From Ferrimicrobium sp. (GTDB lineage: Bacteria > Actinomycetota > Acidimicrobiia > Acidimicrobiales > Acidimicrobiaceae), in the NCBI GenBank assembly GCA_027365375.1, contig DAHXNM010000300.1, forward strand, positions 1-26,415: DNA of 26,415 bases, written 5' to 3'. Within the stretch, counting starts at the first letter, position 1; each line of letters starts with the position of its first letter. The position numbers were made by a program, and so were the translations under genes. Below the pieces are notes generated by a model. It was not told the origin of the DNA. It did no database searches and worked only from the letters and a program-made list of their open reading frames with translations. This document shows, piece by piece, positions 7,703 through 15,530 of this stretch.

Positions 7703-8530
7703 TCAGCTAATCACCCGCCTTTTGAAGCCTCTGATACCGATCAGGAGAAGAAAAAGAAAGAAACCAAGCAAGCCTGCATATACCCCAAAAAGATTCATAT
7801 GCTCTATGCCTGTGGTGAGCCCAGCTCTGAGGCCCTCGTTGATGTATATCAGCGGATTGATGAGAACAGCCCATTTGAGCCAGGGAATAGCACCGAGGCT
7901 TGTCCACGGGTAGTACACGGCACCTAGAAAGGTCATAGGGAGCAGAATTATCGCGAAAATGAAGGCGACTTGGGTGGGAGGAACGATCGTACCTATGGCT
8001 AGCCCTAATGCCCCCGAGAGCACCGCGGCGATTGGGATGATCGTCAAAACCAGTGGCCAGTTAACTGACAGATGAATGGAGGTTGCTGGAATAAAGATCG
8101 ATACGGCGAATACTACTAACGCAGCCAAAAGTGCCTGGAGCGCGCCTGAGATGATTTTTGCGGTGGCGACTCCCCATATTGGAATTGGAGCTAGTACTCT
8201 GTCTTCGATCTCACGAGTGAAGGAGAACTCCTGGACCAACGGGAGCGCGACGGCTTGGATCCCCTGGGTGATGATCGATATACCAACGACGCCAGCCACG
8301 AGCAAGGTCGAGAATTTCGCCTCGGCGGCGGCGTTCCCTCCGACTCCTTGGCCAATCTTGGGGAACACGTAGGCGAGTACGAAGACGATCAGGATCGGCT
8401 GAGATATGACCCGAACCAAGAACATCACCCAGCGAGATATGAGGACTCGAAGATCTCTCATGACCAGCGACCATATGGTTTGGGCATAGTGCGAGCGAAC
8501 GATGATTGGTTTGGATGCGGTCAGACTCAT
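7703..8530 (-). CDS. ABC-2 type permease, DrrB-like
   Basis: A 275-residue membrane protein with about six transmembrane segments. The N-terminal cytoplasmic part holds SLVMRDLRVLISRW, characteristic of the DrrB/ABC-2 family, and GRAY-like features follow in FLVRVISQPILIVFVLAYVF. Near the C terminus are PMTFLGAVYYPWTSL and INPLIYINEGLRAGL, strongly conserved in daunorubicin-resistance-type permeases. It forms an exporter with the ATPase whose gene overlaps its start by 4 bases (ATGA). The role is export of a lipid or drug-like molecule; the substrate is not readable. Confidence 0.92.
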   Translation of the reverse strand: MSLTASKPIIVRSHYAQTIWSLVMRDLRVLISRWVMFLVRVISQPILIVFVLAYVFPKIGQGVGGNAAAEAKFSTLLVAGVVGISIITQGIQAVALPLVQEFSFTREIEDRVLAPIPIWGVATAKIISGALQALLAALVVFAVSIFIPATSIHLSVNWPLVLTIIPIAAVLSGALGLAIGTIVPPTQVAFIFAIILLPMTFLGAVYYPWTSLGAIPWLKWAVLINPLIYINEGLRAGLTTGIEHMNLFGVYAGLLGFFLFLLLIGIRGFKRRVIS

Positions 8531-9492
8531 TCGCGCAAATCCCTTCCTGTCAGAGCTAGGAATACACTCTCGAGCGACCCTTGTTTCACAGATAGATTGC
8601 GGTAGCTGATCTCCATGGCTACCAACTCCTTTACAAGCATGGGCAAGAGGTCGGTTGGGTCAGCAGTCGAGATGGTGAGCTGAGAACCGACAAAACCTAT
8701 CGTCGTGTCCGGTAGCGATTTGCTCAAGACCTCCGCTAGACCTTGGTCAGCGCCCTGGAGGTCAAGAGAGATCTGCGCCTGCTTGGCGTAGGAACGCTTG
8801 AGGGCCTCAGGGGTATCAAGGGCAAGGATCTGTCCGTGGTCCATAATGGCGATCGCTTCGCACAGTTCATCCGCCTCGTCCATGTAATGGGTCGAGAGCA
8901 GGATCGTCTGGCCAGCAGCATTGAGGTCGCGTAGAATCTGCCAAAGTGCCAGTCTGCTCTGTGGATCGAGCCCTGTTGTCGGCTCGTCGAGTACCAAAAT
9001 GGTCGGACTATGCATCACTGCGCGAGCGACCATAAGCCGCTGTGCCATGCCACCGGAGAGTGAACCGACGGGTGCAGCGGCTCTCTCTCGGAGCCGGAAT
9101 TGCTCTAGCAACTGGTCAGCCTTGGTACGCGCCACCTTGGTGGTCATGCCGAAGTAGCGACCGTGAAACGTGAGGTTCTCGCGGACACTGAGTGATCGGT
9201 CTAGGGTGTTGGACTGAGGGACGACGCCTAGAAAACTCTTGGCAGCCGCTGGCCGAGCGACTACATCGATGCCGTTGATAGTGACCGTTCCTGAGGTGGG
9301 AATGACCCTGGTGGTGATCATTCCAAAGGTAGTGGTTTTGCCCGCTCCGTTTGGGCCGAGAAGTCCATAGATGCTGCCTCGAGGGATGGAGAAACTCACT
9401 CCTTTAACCGCGGTTATCGAGCCTGTGTAGGTCTTGACAAGCTCGTTTACTTCGATGGCAGGGTTCTGGGTGTCGAACTCTGGGGCTACCAT
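8527..9492 (-). CDS. ABC transporter ATP-binding protein, DrrA-like
   Basis: A 321-residue ATPase of the daunorubicin-resistance type. It shows Walker A GPNGAGKTT, Q-loop VVPQSNTLD, signature GSLSGGMAQRLM, Walker B ILVLDEPTTGLDP and H-loop STHYMDEADELC. A C-terminal DUF4162-like domain of about 85 residues completes the DrrA layout. The frame runs up to an ATG at 9570, but that would overlap the divergent NAD+ synthetase gene by 72 bases. The ATG at 9492 (MVAPEFDTQN) leaves a normal N terminus before the conserved IEVNELVKTYTG. AGAGGA lies about 12 bases upstream of it, inside the nadE coding region, so even this start shares DNA with its neighbour. Start confidence is moderate; family confidence is high. 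Confidence 0.92.
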   Translation of the reverse strand: MVAPEFDTQNPAIEVNELVKTYTGSITAVKGVSFSIPRGSIYGLLGPNGAGKTTTFGMITTRVIPTSGTVTINGIDVVARPAAAKSFLGVVPQSNTLDRSLSVRENLTFHGRYFGMTTKVARTKADQLLEQFRLRERAAAPVGSLSGGMAQRLMVARAVMHSPTILVLDEPTTGLDPQSRLALWQILRDLNAAGQTILLSTHYMDEADELCEAIAIMDHGQILALDTPEALKRSYAKQAQISLDLQGADQGLAEVLSKSLPDTTIGFVGSQLTISTADPTDLLPMLVKELVAMEISYRNLSVKQGSLESVFLALTGRDLRE

Positions 9493-9498
9493 AACTAT
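9487..9498 (+). promoter_or_regulatory. Possible leaderless promoter element of nadE
   Basis: TACCAT fits the TANNNT -10 pattern and is followed by exactly six bases and then the GTG start at 9499, the spacing expected when transcription begins at the start codon. The element lies across the start codon of the divergent ATPase gene. There is no good Shine-Dalgarno site for nadE. The -35 region is poor. Confidence 0.35.
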
Positions 9499-11226
9499 GT
9501 GAGTCCTCTCAAGCTTGCCTGCGCACAGGTCAATGTTAGTGTCGGAGCTATCGAACAGAACGCTGACCATTGTTATTCCGTGATCGAAGAGGCACGTCGG
9601 CTCGGGGTTGATATCTTGCTTTTCCCGGAGTTAGCCTTGACCGGCTACCCTCCTGAGGATCTCCTCCTGCAGCCTCAGTTCGTTGAGGATAACCTCGTGG
9701 CGCTAAGGAAGATCGCAACGATGGTGGCAGATGATATCGTCGTCGTGGTGGGGTTCGTACGCCGTGGTGATGATCTGCACAACTCGATAGCGGTGCTCTT
9801 TGACCACCAGGTGCAGATGATCTATGACAAACAGATTTTGCCCAACTATACCGTCTTTGATGAGTGTCGCTATTTTCGCCCAGGGTCTGCCCCAGCCCAG
9901 CTTCTCGAGGTAAATGGAGTGGCTGTCGGTCTCGCCATCTGCGAGGACGCTTGGTCGCCACAGGGTGCTATCGCGCAGGCGTCGGCGATGGGCGCAGAGG
10001 TGGTACTCGTGGCAAATGCTTCCCCATACGAGATGGGACGCCAAGCCGCAAGAGAGCAGCTAATGGAGGTTCGTGCGTCGGATGAGTCGGTGGCGATCCT
10101 GTACTGCAACCTCGTCGGCGGGCAGGACGAGCTGGTCTTCGATGGAGGTTCATTCTTCGTTGGCGCCTCCGGTAATGTCCAATCACGTGCGAAGCGTTTT
10201 GTCGAGGATCTATTGGTGGTCGACTTTATGGGGGAGGGGGCTCGCTATCGTAAGCGCCTTCTTGACCCTAGGGGCGAGTTGCGAGTCGCTAACGAACCCT
10301 CGGAACGCATCGTATTGAACCTACAGCGTCCCGGAGGTGTTAGTTCGGTAGGAGAGTCGTCGTACACTCTGATCGACCCTCCAATTCGTGGGTTTGATCC
10401 CGACGAGGTGATCGAGGCTATTGTTCTTGGAACTCGCGACTATGTGCGGAAAAATCGTGCCCCTGGGGTGCTGGTCGCGGTGTCAGGAGGGATCGACTCT
10501 GCCCTCGTGGCTGCGTTGGCGGTGGAGGCACTGGGGCCATCAGCCGTCGATCTCATCGCCTTGCCCTCTCGCTACTCCTCGTCGGGCTCGCTGACTGACG
10601 CCACCGACCTGGCTCACAACCTCGGGGCTCGACTCATGACTCTGCCGATCGAGTTGGCCCATAGCGCGCTGACTGAGATCCTGTCAGAGGAGATCGCAAC
10701 GGAGGGCGTGGTTGACGAGAATCTCCAGAGTCGTATTCGAGGTGTCCTGATGATGGCGCTCTCAAACTCGACAGGGCGTTTGGTACTCACGACCGGCAAC
10801 AAGTCCGAGCTAGCGGTAGGGTATTCAACTCTCTATGGCGATACCGCTGGAGGCTTCGCCGTGATCAAGGATCTCTATAAAACCCAGGTCTATGCAGTAG
10901 CGGAGCGTCTCAATCGGAATCGGACGGTGATACCGCCCGCGATCCTGTCCAAGCCACCAAGCGCGGAGTTGCGCCCCGATCAGCTCGATACGGACACTCT
11001 TCCTGACTATCCCGTTTTGGATGCGATACTTACATCTCTTATCGATCGTGACCAATCGGTAGCTCAACTGGTCGCGAGAGGCTTTGATGCTGGCGTAGCC
11101 GCACGCATCGAGAGCCTCATTCGTGTAAGTGAATACAAACGTCGTCAGAGCCCATTAGGGGTGCGACTCTCTTCGAAGGCCTTTGGGAAAGATCGACGTA
11201 TGCCTATCAGCATGGGATCGCAGTGA
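9499..11226 (+). CDS. nadE: Glutamine-dependent NAD+ synthetase
   Basis: A 575-residue two-domain enzyme that converts deamido-NAD+ to NAD+ with ATP, taking ammonia from glutamine. The N-terminal nitrilase-fold glutaminase (about 1-270) shows the Glu-Lys-Cys triad: Glu44 in FPELALTGY, Lys111 in YDKQILPNY and Cys148 in AICEDAW. The C-terminal synthetase (about 290-575) has the pyrophosphate loop SGGIDS at 329-334, TGNKSELAVGY and the KPPSAEL segment. Length is normal for the shorter bacterial form. The GTG at 9499 is chosen because homologues begin with this kind of LACAQxN strand a few residues after the start. The start lies 6 bases from the divergent DrrA-like ATPase start. Confidence 0.96.
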   Translation: MSPLKLACAQVNVSVGAIEQNADHCYSVIEEARRLGVDILLFPELALTGYPPEDLLLQPQFVEDNLVALRKIATMVADDIVVVVGFVRRGDDLHNSIAVLFDHQVQMIYDKQILPNYTVFDECRYFRPGSAPAQLLEVNGVAVGLAICEDAWSPQGAIAQASAMGAEVVLVANASPYEMGRQAAREQLMEVRASDESVAILYCNLVGGQDELVFDGGSFFVGASGNVQSRAKRFVEDLLVVDFMGEGARYRKRLLDPRGELRVANEPSERIVLNLQRPGGVSSVGESSYTLIDPPIRGFDPDEVIEAIVLGTRDYVRKNRAPGVLVAVSGGIDSALVAALAVEALGPSAVDLIALPSRYSSSGSLTDATDLAHNLGARLMTLPIELAHSALTEILSEEIATEGVVDENLQSRIRGVLMMALSNSTGRLVLTTGNKSELAVGYSTLYGDTAGGFAVIKDLYKTQVYAVAERLNRNRTVIPPAILSKPPSAELRPDQLDTDTLPDYPVLDAILTSLIDRDQSVAQLVARGFDAGVAARIESLIRVSEYKRRQSPLGVRLSSKAFGKDRRMPISMGSQ

Positions 11227-11229
11227 GCT

Positions 11230-11661
11230 ATGGAGTGTCATAGGCTGCCGGGCTGGGTCGGGGGCTACCAGCAGCCTTTGAAGCTTTCGGATGCATGCGA
11301 CGTCATCACCTGTGCTGTTGAAGGGTGTATGGCCTTGGCGAGGCGGCTTGTGGTTGCTGAGCGTCAACTTGTTGCTCTTGAGTTCTCTCGCTGGCTTGGT
11401 GTCGCCGTTGGGCAACTTCTAAGCGTCGCCCCCCATCCACGCCCCGAACTGCTGGTCACACCATCGAGGGTCGCCAATTTGTTGGATTCGTTCCAGTCGC
11501 AGGCGGCAGCGGAGCAGCTAGATGGGCTTGTCGAGGTATTTGCCGCTCTGGCGGCCGATCCAGGCTGGGGCAACCGTAATCTCGCTTTCACAGCAAGACA
11601 GCTGCATGCAGATCTGCTCTGGTGGAGACGGGAATCAAATTTATGGGCAGTTTTGGCGTAA
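11230..11661 (+). CDS. Hypothetical protein downstream of nadE
   Basis: A 143-residue frame beginning 3 bases after the nadE stop; I do not recognise it. It looks soluble and alpha-helical, rich in Ala and Leu (GCMALARRLVVAERQLVALE, then AAEQLDGLVEVFAALAADP). It has several Trp residues near the C terminus (DLLWWRRESNLWAVLA) and no clear membrane segment or signal peptide. The tight spacing to nadE favours co-transcription. The ribosome site is weak (GGGATCG about ten bases upstream), and no shadow gene on the other strand explains the frame. It could be a lineage-specific protein; existence is likely but unproven. Confidence 0.55.
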   Translation: MECHRLPGWVGGYQQPLKLSDACDVITCAVEGCMALARRLVVAERQLVALEFSRWLGVAVGQLLSVAPHPRPELLVTPSRVANLLDSFQSQAAAEQLDGLVEVFAALAADPGWGNRNLAFTARQLHADLLWWRRESNLWAVLA

Positions 11662-11670
11662 TGGCTTGGA

Positions 11671-11699
11671 TTGTGACGCCGTTCGGTAGAGTTTTTAAT
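11671..11699 (+). promoter_or_regulatory. Putative promoter of the sigma-70 factor gene
   Basis: TTGTGA (11671-11676) and TTTAAT (11694-11699) are separated by 17 bases, the ideal sigma-70 spacing. They would start transcription about 75 bases before the GTG at 11780. The region lies just after the preceding unknown gene. Confidence 0.45.
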
Positions 11700-11779
11700 G
11701 TGGAATCGAATCCAGTTTTGGTCGTTCGAAGCACGCGTGACGCCCAAGTACCGAGTGGGCGGAGGGAGACCTACCAGCT

Positions 11780-12712
11780 GTGAGCAGGGAACGACAAGAA
11801 CGTGATGACGAGGATCTCATCCGTCTGTATCTCGGAGACATCGGGACGCATTCGCTTCTCTCGAAGGACGACGAAAGTCGGCTTGGTCGTGAGATGGAGG
11901 ACGCCAACGAGGCCCGACTGGAACTCAACCATCAAAACCTGACTGCTGAGCGCCGTCGCGAGCTTCTCATCATCGTGCGACGTGGCGAGTCTGCAAAGCA
12001 GGCCTTTATCCAGGGGAACTTGCGACTTGTGGTTTCAATTGCGAAACGGTACCAGGCCTCGGGACTCCCTCTCCTGGATCTGATACAAGAAGGCAACATG
12101 GGGTTGATCCATGCGGTTGAGAAATTTGACTGGCGTAAGGGGTTCAAATTCTCAACATACGCTACCTGGTGGATTAGACAGGCGATCAACCGTGGTATCG
12201 CCAATACCGGTCGGACGATCCGTTTGCCAGTCCATGCAGGTGATTCGCTGGCCCGAGTGCAGCGTGCCCAAATGCGACTTGAGTTGAAACTCGGTCGAAC
12301 TCCTACGATTAATGAACTCGCCAAAGAGGTAGATCTTCCTTACGACAAACTCATTGAATCGTTGAAGTTTCGGGGAGATCCGGTGTCGCTGTCAGAGCCT
12401 CTCCGCGAGGATGGCGACGCAGAGCTCGGAGATGTTGTCGAGGATCGTTCTGCATCTTCACCCTTCGAGGCGGTGGCAGAGGCGATGCTTCCCACTGAGA
12501 TCGCTCGTCTTCTCTCTCCTCTTGATCAGCGCGAGCGTGATATATTGAAGTTGCGCTATGGTCTTGACCGCGGTGAACCTCGCACACTAGAAGAGGTGGG
12601 CGAGTACTTTCACCTCACTCGAGAGCGGATTCGCCAAATCGAGTCCCGTGCAATGTCGAAGCTGCGACATCCGTCAGCGGATATCGGTGCTCGTGATCTG
12701 CTTACCGGGTGA
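11780..12712 (+). CDS. RNA polymerase sigma factor, sigma-70 group 1/2
   Basis: A 310-residue primary-like sigma factor with regions 1.2 to 4.2. RLYLGDIGTHSLLSKDDE is region 1.2. NLRLVVSIAKRYQ and LDLIQEGNMGLIHAVEKFD (region 2.1-2.2) precede STYATWWIRQAINRGIAN (2.3-2.4), which melts and reads the -10. Region 3 follows. Region 4.2 has LEEVGEYFHLTRERIRQIE, the -35-reading helix-turn-helix. The acidic region 1.1 of a housekeeping SigA is absent and the protein is short, which fits a group 2 factor (HrdB/SigB-like) or a compact primary factor. The GTG start lies after GGAGGGAG about 11 bases upstream. The region between SigA-type domains 1.2 and 2 is short, as expected for group 2. Confidence 0.93.
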   Translation: MSRERQERDDEDLIRLYLGDIGTHSLLSKDDESRLGREMEDANEARLELNHQNLTAERRRELLIIVRRGESAKQAFIQGNLRLVVSIAKRYQASGLPLLDLIQEGNMGLIHAVEKFDWRKGFKFSTYATWWIRQAINRGIANTGRTIRLPVHAGDSLARVQRAQMRLELKLGRTPTINELAKEVDLPYDKLIESLKFRGDPVSLSEPLREDGDAELGDVVEDRSASSPFEAVAEAMLPTEIARLLSPLDQRERDILKLRYGLDRGEPRTLEEVGEYFHLTRERIRQIESRAMSKLRHPSADIGARDLLTG

Positions 12713-12740
12713 GGCGATCGTTTCTGGGGGCTGCAAGGTT

Positions 12741-12746
12741 TATAGT
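12741..12746 (+). promoter_or_regulatory. Putative -10 of a leaderless small gene
   Basis: TATAGT followed by exactly six bases and then ATG (12753) is the arrangement of a leaderless actinobacterial transcript. A GGA touches the ATG, too close to act as a normal ribosome site, which also favours leaderless initiation. No clear -35 is visible. Confidence 0.4.
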
Positions 12747-12752
12747 GAAGGA

Positions 12753-12833
12753 ATGAAGAAACTTATTTTCCTGGCTATCATAGGTGCGCTCGTGGCAGTT
12801 GCCGCGAAGAAGGTGCGTGAGACCCTCGCCTAG
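12753..12833 (+). CDS. 26-residue single-pass membrane peptide
   Basis: A very short gene with the layout Met-Lys-Lys, a hydrophobic helix (LIFLAIIGALVAVAA), then a basic tail KKVRETLA. The helix is long enough to span or insert in the membrane, with charged residues at both ends. It starts 41 bases after the sigma factor stop and has its own TATAGT element placed for a leaderless mRNA. Short Met-Lys-Lys membrane peptides of this look are common in actinobacteria (for example the DLW-39 family), but this one lacks the DLW motif. Function unknown. The evidence is the start context and composition, not homology. Confidence 0.55.
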   Translation: MKKLIFLAIIGALVAVAAKKVRETLA

Positions 12834-13266
12834 TGTGGTGAGGCTTGTTGCGCCTGTAAGGTATTCGCTAGTTGTTATTACGGCCATTCGTAGAGACCGA
12901 CCGGCGGGCCTGTAGCCGCTCCTTTTGGTGAGTGTTGGGTTCTAGACGTTAGTCGCTGCTTGGTTGCAGGATGCGGCTTGGACTGAGATGCCATGTCTAA
13001 TGTCGACGTTAGTTGTGCTGCAGGGGACTACTGAGTTTTCGCCTAAAGCCAAAACCTGCTTTGCCCTGGTCGCGCGGTGCACCGGAGATTAGCTTGAGCA
13101 TATTTCTTGGTGCAAGTATCCATCGCTAACAGCGGTGTGAGCACGAACCGATATGCTTGGACTGCAAATCTCTCATCTGCGAAGGCAGAAAGGATGTTCC
13201 CTTGGAGAGAGGCGCGAGCCAAAGTAGGCAGCTTTGCTGTGGCAAGGAGCTGAGGTCTGCGTGGGC
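12834..13266. other. Gene-poor 433-base stretch between convergent genes
   Basis: No convincing coding frame or RNA gene lies here. A minus-strand frame at 13043-13429 mostly shadows the HAD phosphatase and reads as noise. A 9-base direct repeat, GACGTTAGT, occurs at 12945-12953 and 13005-13013, 60 bases apart; its meaning is unclear. AAAGC and GCTTT near 13045-13065 could form a weak hairpin. As the region sits between two converging genes, terminators are expected, but none is strong. Confidence 0.5.
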
Positions 13267-14076
13267 TCACGAGAGTTGACGGGCTCTCTTTCGTCTCAAG
13301 AGTGAACGTCCTACAAATGGAGCTGACCCTCCTGCTAAGACTGCCGCCAACAGAGCAGCGTTGCGGAGTGTCCGAATTAAATAGGGCCTTGAGACTTTGG
13401 TTGTTTCGGTGAACTCCAGAATCTCCCAACCACGTTCTTTGGCGACTTTTGTCAATACTCGATCAGGATTGACGGCAATTGGGTGCCCGACGATCTCAAG
13501 CATTGGAACGTCGGTATAGGAGTCCGAATAGGCGTAGGAGCATGACAAGTCGATGCCCTCGTCTGCCGCCAACGTTGCGATTGCCTCGACCTTGTATGGA
13601 CCATAGGCGTAGAACATCAATTCACCGGTGTATCTGCCAGCCTCGTCGACTCGGGAGCGCGATCCGATAAACCCATCTACACCGAGGAAGGAGGCCATTG
13701 GTCCGACAACCTCCTCGGGCGATGCTGAGACGAGGAAGACTTTGCGGCCTGCAAGGTGGTGTAGGTCGATCAGGTCCATCGCTTCGCGATAGATCAGCGG
13801 TGTGATTATCTCCCCTAACGCCTCGGTAACAACTCGCAACACCATCGATTGATCCCAACCTTGAGTGAGGTTGAGTACGGCATTTTCTAGTCGTTTGAGT
13901 CTGCGCTCGTTGGCCCCTAAATACTTGTAGACGGTCTGAGCGTAGAGACTTCGCACGACCGTTCTTCTCGTGATTAAGCCCTCCTGGAAGAACCTGGTCC
14001 CGAGTGCTAGCATCGACGCACGAGCGATTACTGTCTTGTCGAGATCAAAGAATACGCCCTCCATGGATCCTGTCAC
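13267..14076 (-). CDS. HAD-IB family phosphatase, SerB-like
   Basis: A 269-residue haloacid-dehalogenase hydrolase of subfamily IB, which includes phosphoserine phosphatase. Motif I is FFDLDKTV with the nucleophile Asp11 and Asp13. Motif II is VSASPEE. Motif III is the SDSYTDVPMLE segment, in which the Asp residues bind Mg2+. A C-terminal stretch AALLAAVLAGG followed by RRKRARQ may anchor the protein at the membrane. The substrate cannot be read; family members act on phosphoserine or other small phosphate esters. The start is either GTG at 14076, overlapping the upstream trkA stop by 4 bases (GTGA), or ATG at 14064, which has AGGA three bases before it. It is the last gene of the trkA-trkA operon. 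Confidence 0.9.
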   Translation of the reverse strand: MTGSMEGVFFDLDKTVIARASMLALGTRFFQEGLITRRTVVRSLYAQTVYKYLGANERRLKRLENAVLNLTQGWDQSMVLRVVTEALGEIITPLIYREAMDLIDLHHLAGRKVFLVSASPEEVVGPMASFLGVDGFIGSRSRVDEAGRYTGELMFYAYGPYKVEAIATLAADEGIDLSCSYAYSDSYTDVPMLEIVGHPIAVNPDRVLTKVAKERGWEILEFTETTKVSRPYLIRTLRNAALLAAVLAGGSAPFVGRSLLRRKRARQLS

Positions 14077-14756
14077 TCCGGCGAAGAGACGAGCGGGGCA
14101 GCAATGAGTGCGTTCCGAATTGCATCGTCGGTCTCATCAGTGGTCAAACAGATCACCTCGTCATCTTCGCGCAACAGCGTATCCCCTCGTGGCACCGTCA
14201 ACTCACTACTTCGCACCACAGCCACGACAGATGCGGAACGTGGGAGAGCAAGTTCTTCAATGGTACGGTGGATCGCAGGCGACCCCGGCGCAAGCGTTAC
14301 TTCGACCAGGCGTGCGCCGGATCGCGAAAACTGGAGGAGACGGACGATGGAACCTACGGAGACGGCCTCTTCAACGAGGGAAGAAATGAGGTGTGGTGTC
14401 GAGACGGCGACGTCTACTCCCCACGCTGGAGTGAAGAGCCAATGGTTCTTTGGGTGATTCACTCGTGCAATCACTCGAGGGATCGCATACTCCTGCTTAG
14501 CGAGCAGCGAAGTTACCAGGTTGTCTTCGTCGCCGCCGGTGGATGCTACTAGTACGTCGCATCCTGCAAGCCCGCAACTGGCTAGCGTCGATAATTCGCA
14601 GCCATCACCAACTAGCCAACGACAAGCGATCTCGCGAGAGAGATGGTTGGCAAGCTCCTCGTCGCGTTCAATGACGAGAACGTCATGGCCAGCCTCGTGC
14701 AGATCCTTTGCTAGGAAAGTTCCCACCTTGCCGGCACCGACAATGGTCACATTCAT
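14073..14756 (-). CDS. trkA: TrkA-family RCK protein (second of pair)
   Basis: A 227-residue protein with an N-terminal RCK_N Rossmann domain and a C-terminal RCK_C domain. The nucleotide loop is VGAGKVG, followed by Glu at the end of the second strand (VLVIERD), which favours NAD(H). RCK_C runs from about residue 145 (EVTLAPGSPAI to DDEVICLTT). Such proteins form the cytosolic gating ring of K+ channels and transporters and respond to nucleotides or c-di-AMP. No TrkH/TrkG channel is in the window; the divergent KimA-like permease is the only K+ transporter nearby. Its start overlaps the stop of the first trkA by one base (TAATG), so the two are translationally coupled, as in the mycobacterial ceoB-ceoC pair. 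Confidence 0.93.
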   Translation of the reverse strand: MNVTIVGAGKVGTFLAKDLHEAGHDVLVIERDEELANHLSREIACRWLVGDGCELSTLASCGLAGCDVLVASTGGDEDNLVTSLLAKQEYAIPRVIARVNHPKNHWLFTPAWGVDVAVSTPHLISSLVEEAVSVGSIVRLLQFSRSGARLVEVTLAPGSPAIHRTIEELALPRSASVVAVVRSSELTVPRGDTLLREDDEVICLTTDETDDAIRNALIAAPLVSSPE

Positions 14757-15418
14757 TATTGATCTCCTTTGAGGATTTCCTGAAGTCGGGCAGAGCCAGC
14801 AGTGGTCACAAGTACGATTGCTCGATCGCCCTCTTGGGCAATGAGTTCGCGCTCAATGAGCCTTGCTGAGGATCCGCGCAGTAGCGCCGCGAACTTGATC
14901 GAGTTATCGAGATTGAGGGTTGATAGTTGTACGCCAGCCAGTGAGGTTGGCAATGATACCTCCATGACTGAGACGGTACCAGTTGTGTCTGTCCAATCAG
15001 TCGGGGTAGTTTCAGGAAAGAGTCTGCGAATCGCTTGGCCCGTTGTCCAGGTAACGGTAGCAACGGTAGAGATTCCAAGTCGTTGGTAGACGACTGCCCG
15101 GCGTGGGTCGTAGATCCTTGCTACCACGTTAGGAACGCCGAAAACTTCACGTGCAATGCGTGCGGTCAAGATGTTGGTGTTGTCGCCGGAGGTCACCGCC
15201 GCTAAGCCGTAAGCATCATCGATGTGCGCTTCTTTCAAAGTATCTGGATCAAACCCCATGCCCTCGAGCTTGGTGATATTCGGGTGATCAGGAAGCCTTC
15301 TAAACGACCGTACCGTTCGGTCGAGAATAGTCACTTGATGGCCCTGCGTCGCCAATTGAGTGGCGAGCTCTGCGCCTACCCTCCCACAGCCAACGATCAA
15401 AATACGATCGGATGTCAC
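14756..15418 (-). CDS. TrkA-family RCK protein (first of pair)
   Basis: A 220-residue RCK protein. The Rossmann loop is VGCGRVG and an acidic residue ends strand 2 (VTILDRT), consistent with NAD(H) binding. The C-terminal RCK_C domain spans about residues 130-215. It is the paralogue of the downstream trkA; the two probably assemble as heteromers. The open frame continues to 15445, but the start is set at GTG 15418 because GGAGG lies five bases before it and the protein then begins right at the Rossmann strand. The 112-base gap upstream holds an imperfect palindrome shared with the divergent permease gene. Confidence 0.92.
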   Translation of the reverse strand: MTSDRILIVGCGRVGAELATQLATQGHQVTILDRTVRSFRRLPDHPNITKLEGMGFDPDTLKEAHIDDAYGLAAVTSGDNTNILTARIAREVFGVPNVVARIYDPRRAVVYQRLGISTVATVTWTTGQAIRRLFPETTPTDWTDTTGTVSVMEVSLPTSLAGVQLSTLNLDNSIKFAALLRGSSARLIERELIAQEGDRAIVLVTTAGSARLQEILKGDQ

Positions 15419-15422
15419 GTTG

Positions 15423-15427
15423 CCTCC
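15423..15427 (-). promoter_or_regulatory. Shine-Dalgarno site fixing the first trkA start
   Basis: GGAGG on the minus strand (complement of 15423-15427), four to five bases before the GTG at 15418. The upstream in-frame start at 15445 has no such site. Confidence 0.7.
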
Positions 15428-15444
15428 ATGATGCCGAAAAAGCA

Positions 15445-15463
15445 CAAGATTACCGTAGTCTTG
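15445..15463. promoter_or_regulatory. 19-base imperfect palindrome in the trkA/permease gap
   Basis: CAAGATTAC and GTAGTCTTG flank a single C; eight of nine positions pair. It lies between divergent genes and overlaps AGATTA (15447-15452), which on the minus strand reads TAATCT, a possible -10 for trkA with TTAACC 18 bases upstream. The shape is that of a dimeric repressor operator. The regulator is not evident. Confidence 0.45.
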
Positions 15464-15530
15464 TCTCGCCGGTTAAGTTCAGCATAGGCTGTGCTATCGT
15501 CGTCCATAAGCGAAGTTGAGGAGAGTGGCG

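Noticed and set aside
12945..13013. Two copies of GACGTTAGT, 60 bases apart
   Set aside because: Only nine bases and two copies; it could easily be chance and no gene or promoter is tied to it.
13043..13429. 128-codon minus-strand frame
   Set aside because: Overlaps the HAD phosphatase in another frame and has no recognisable domain.
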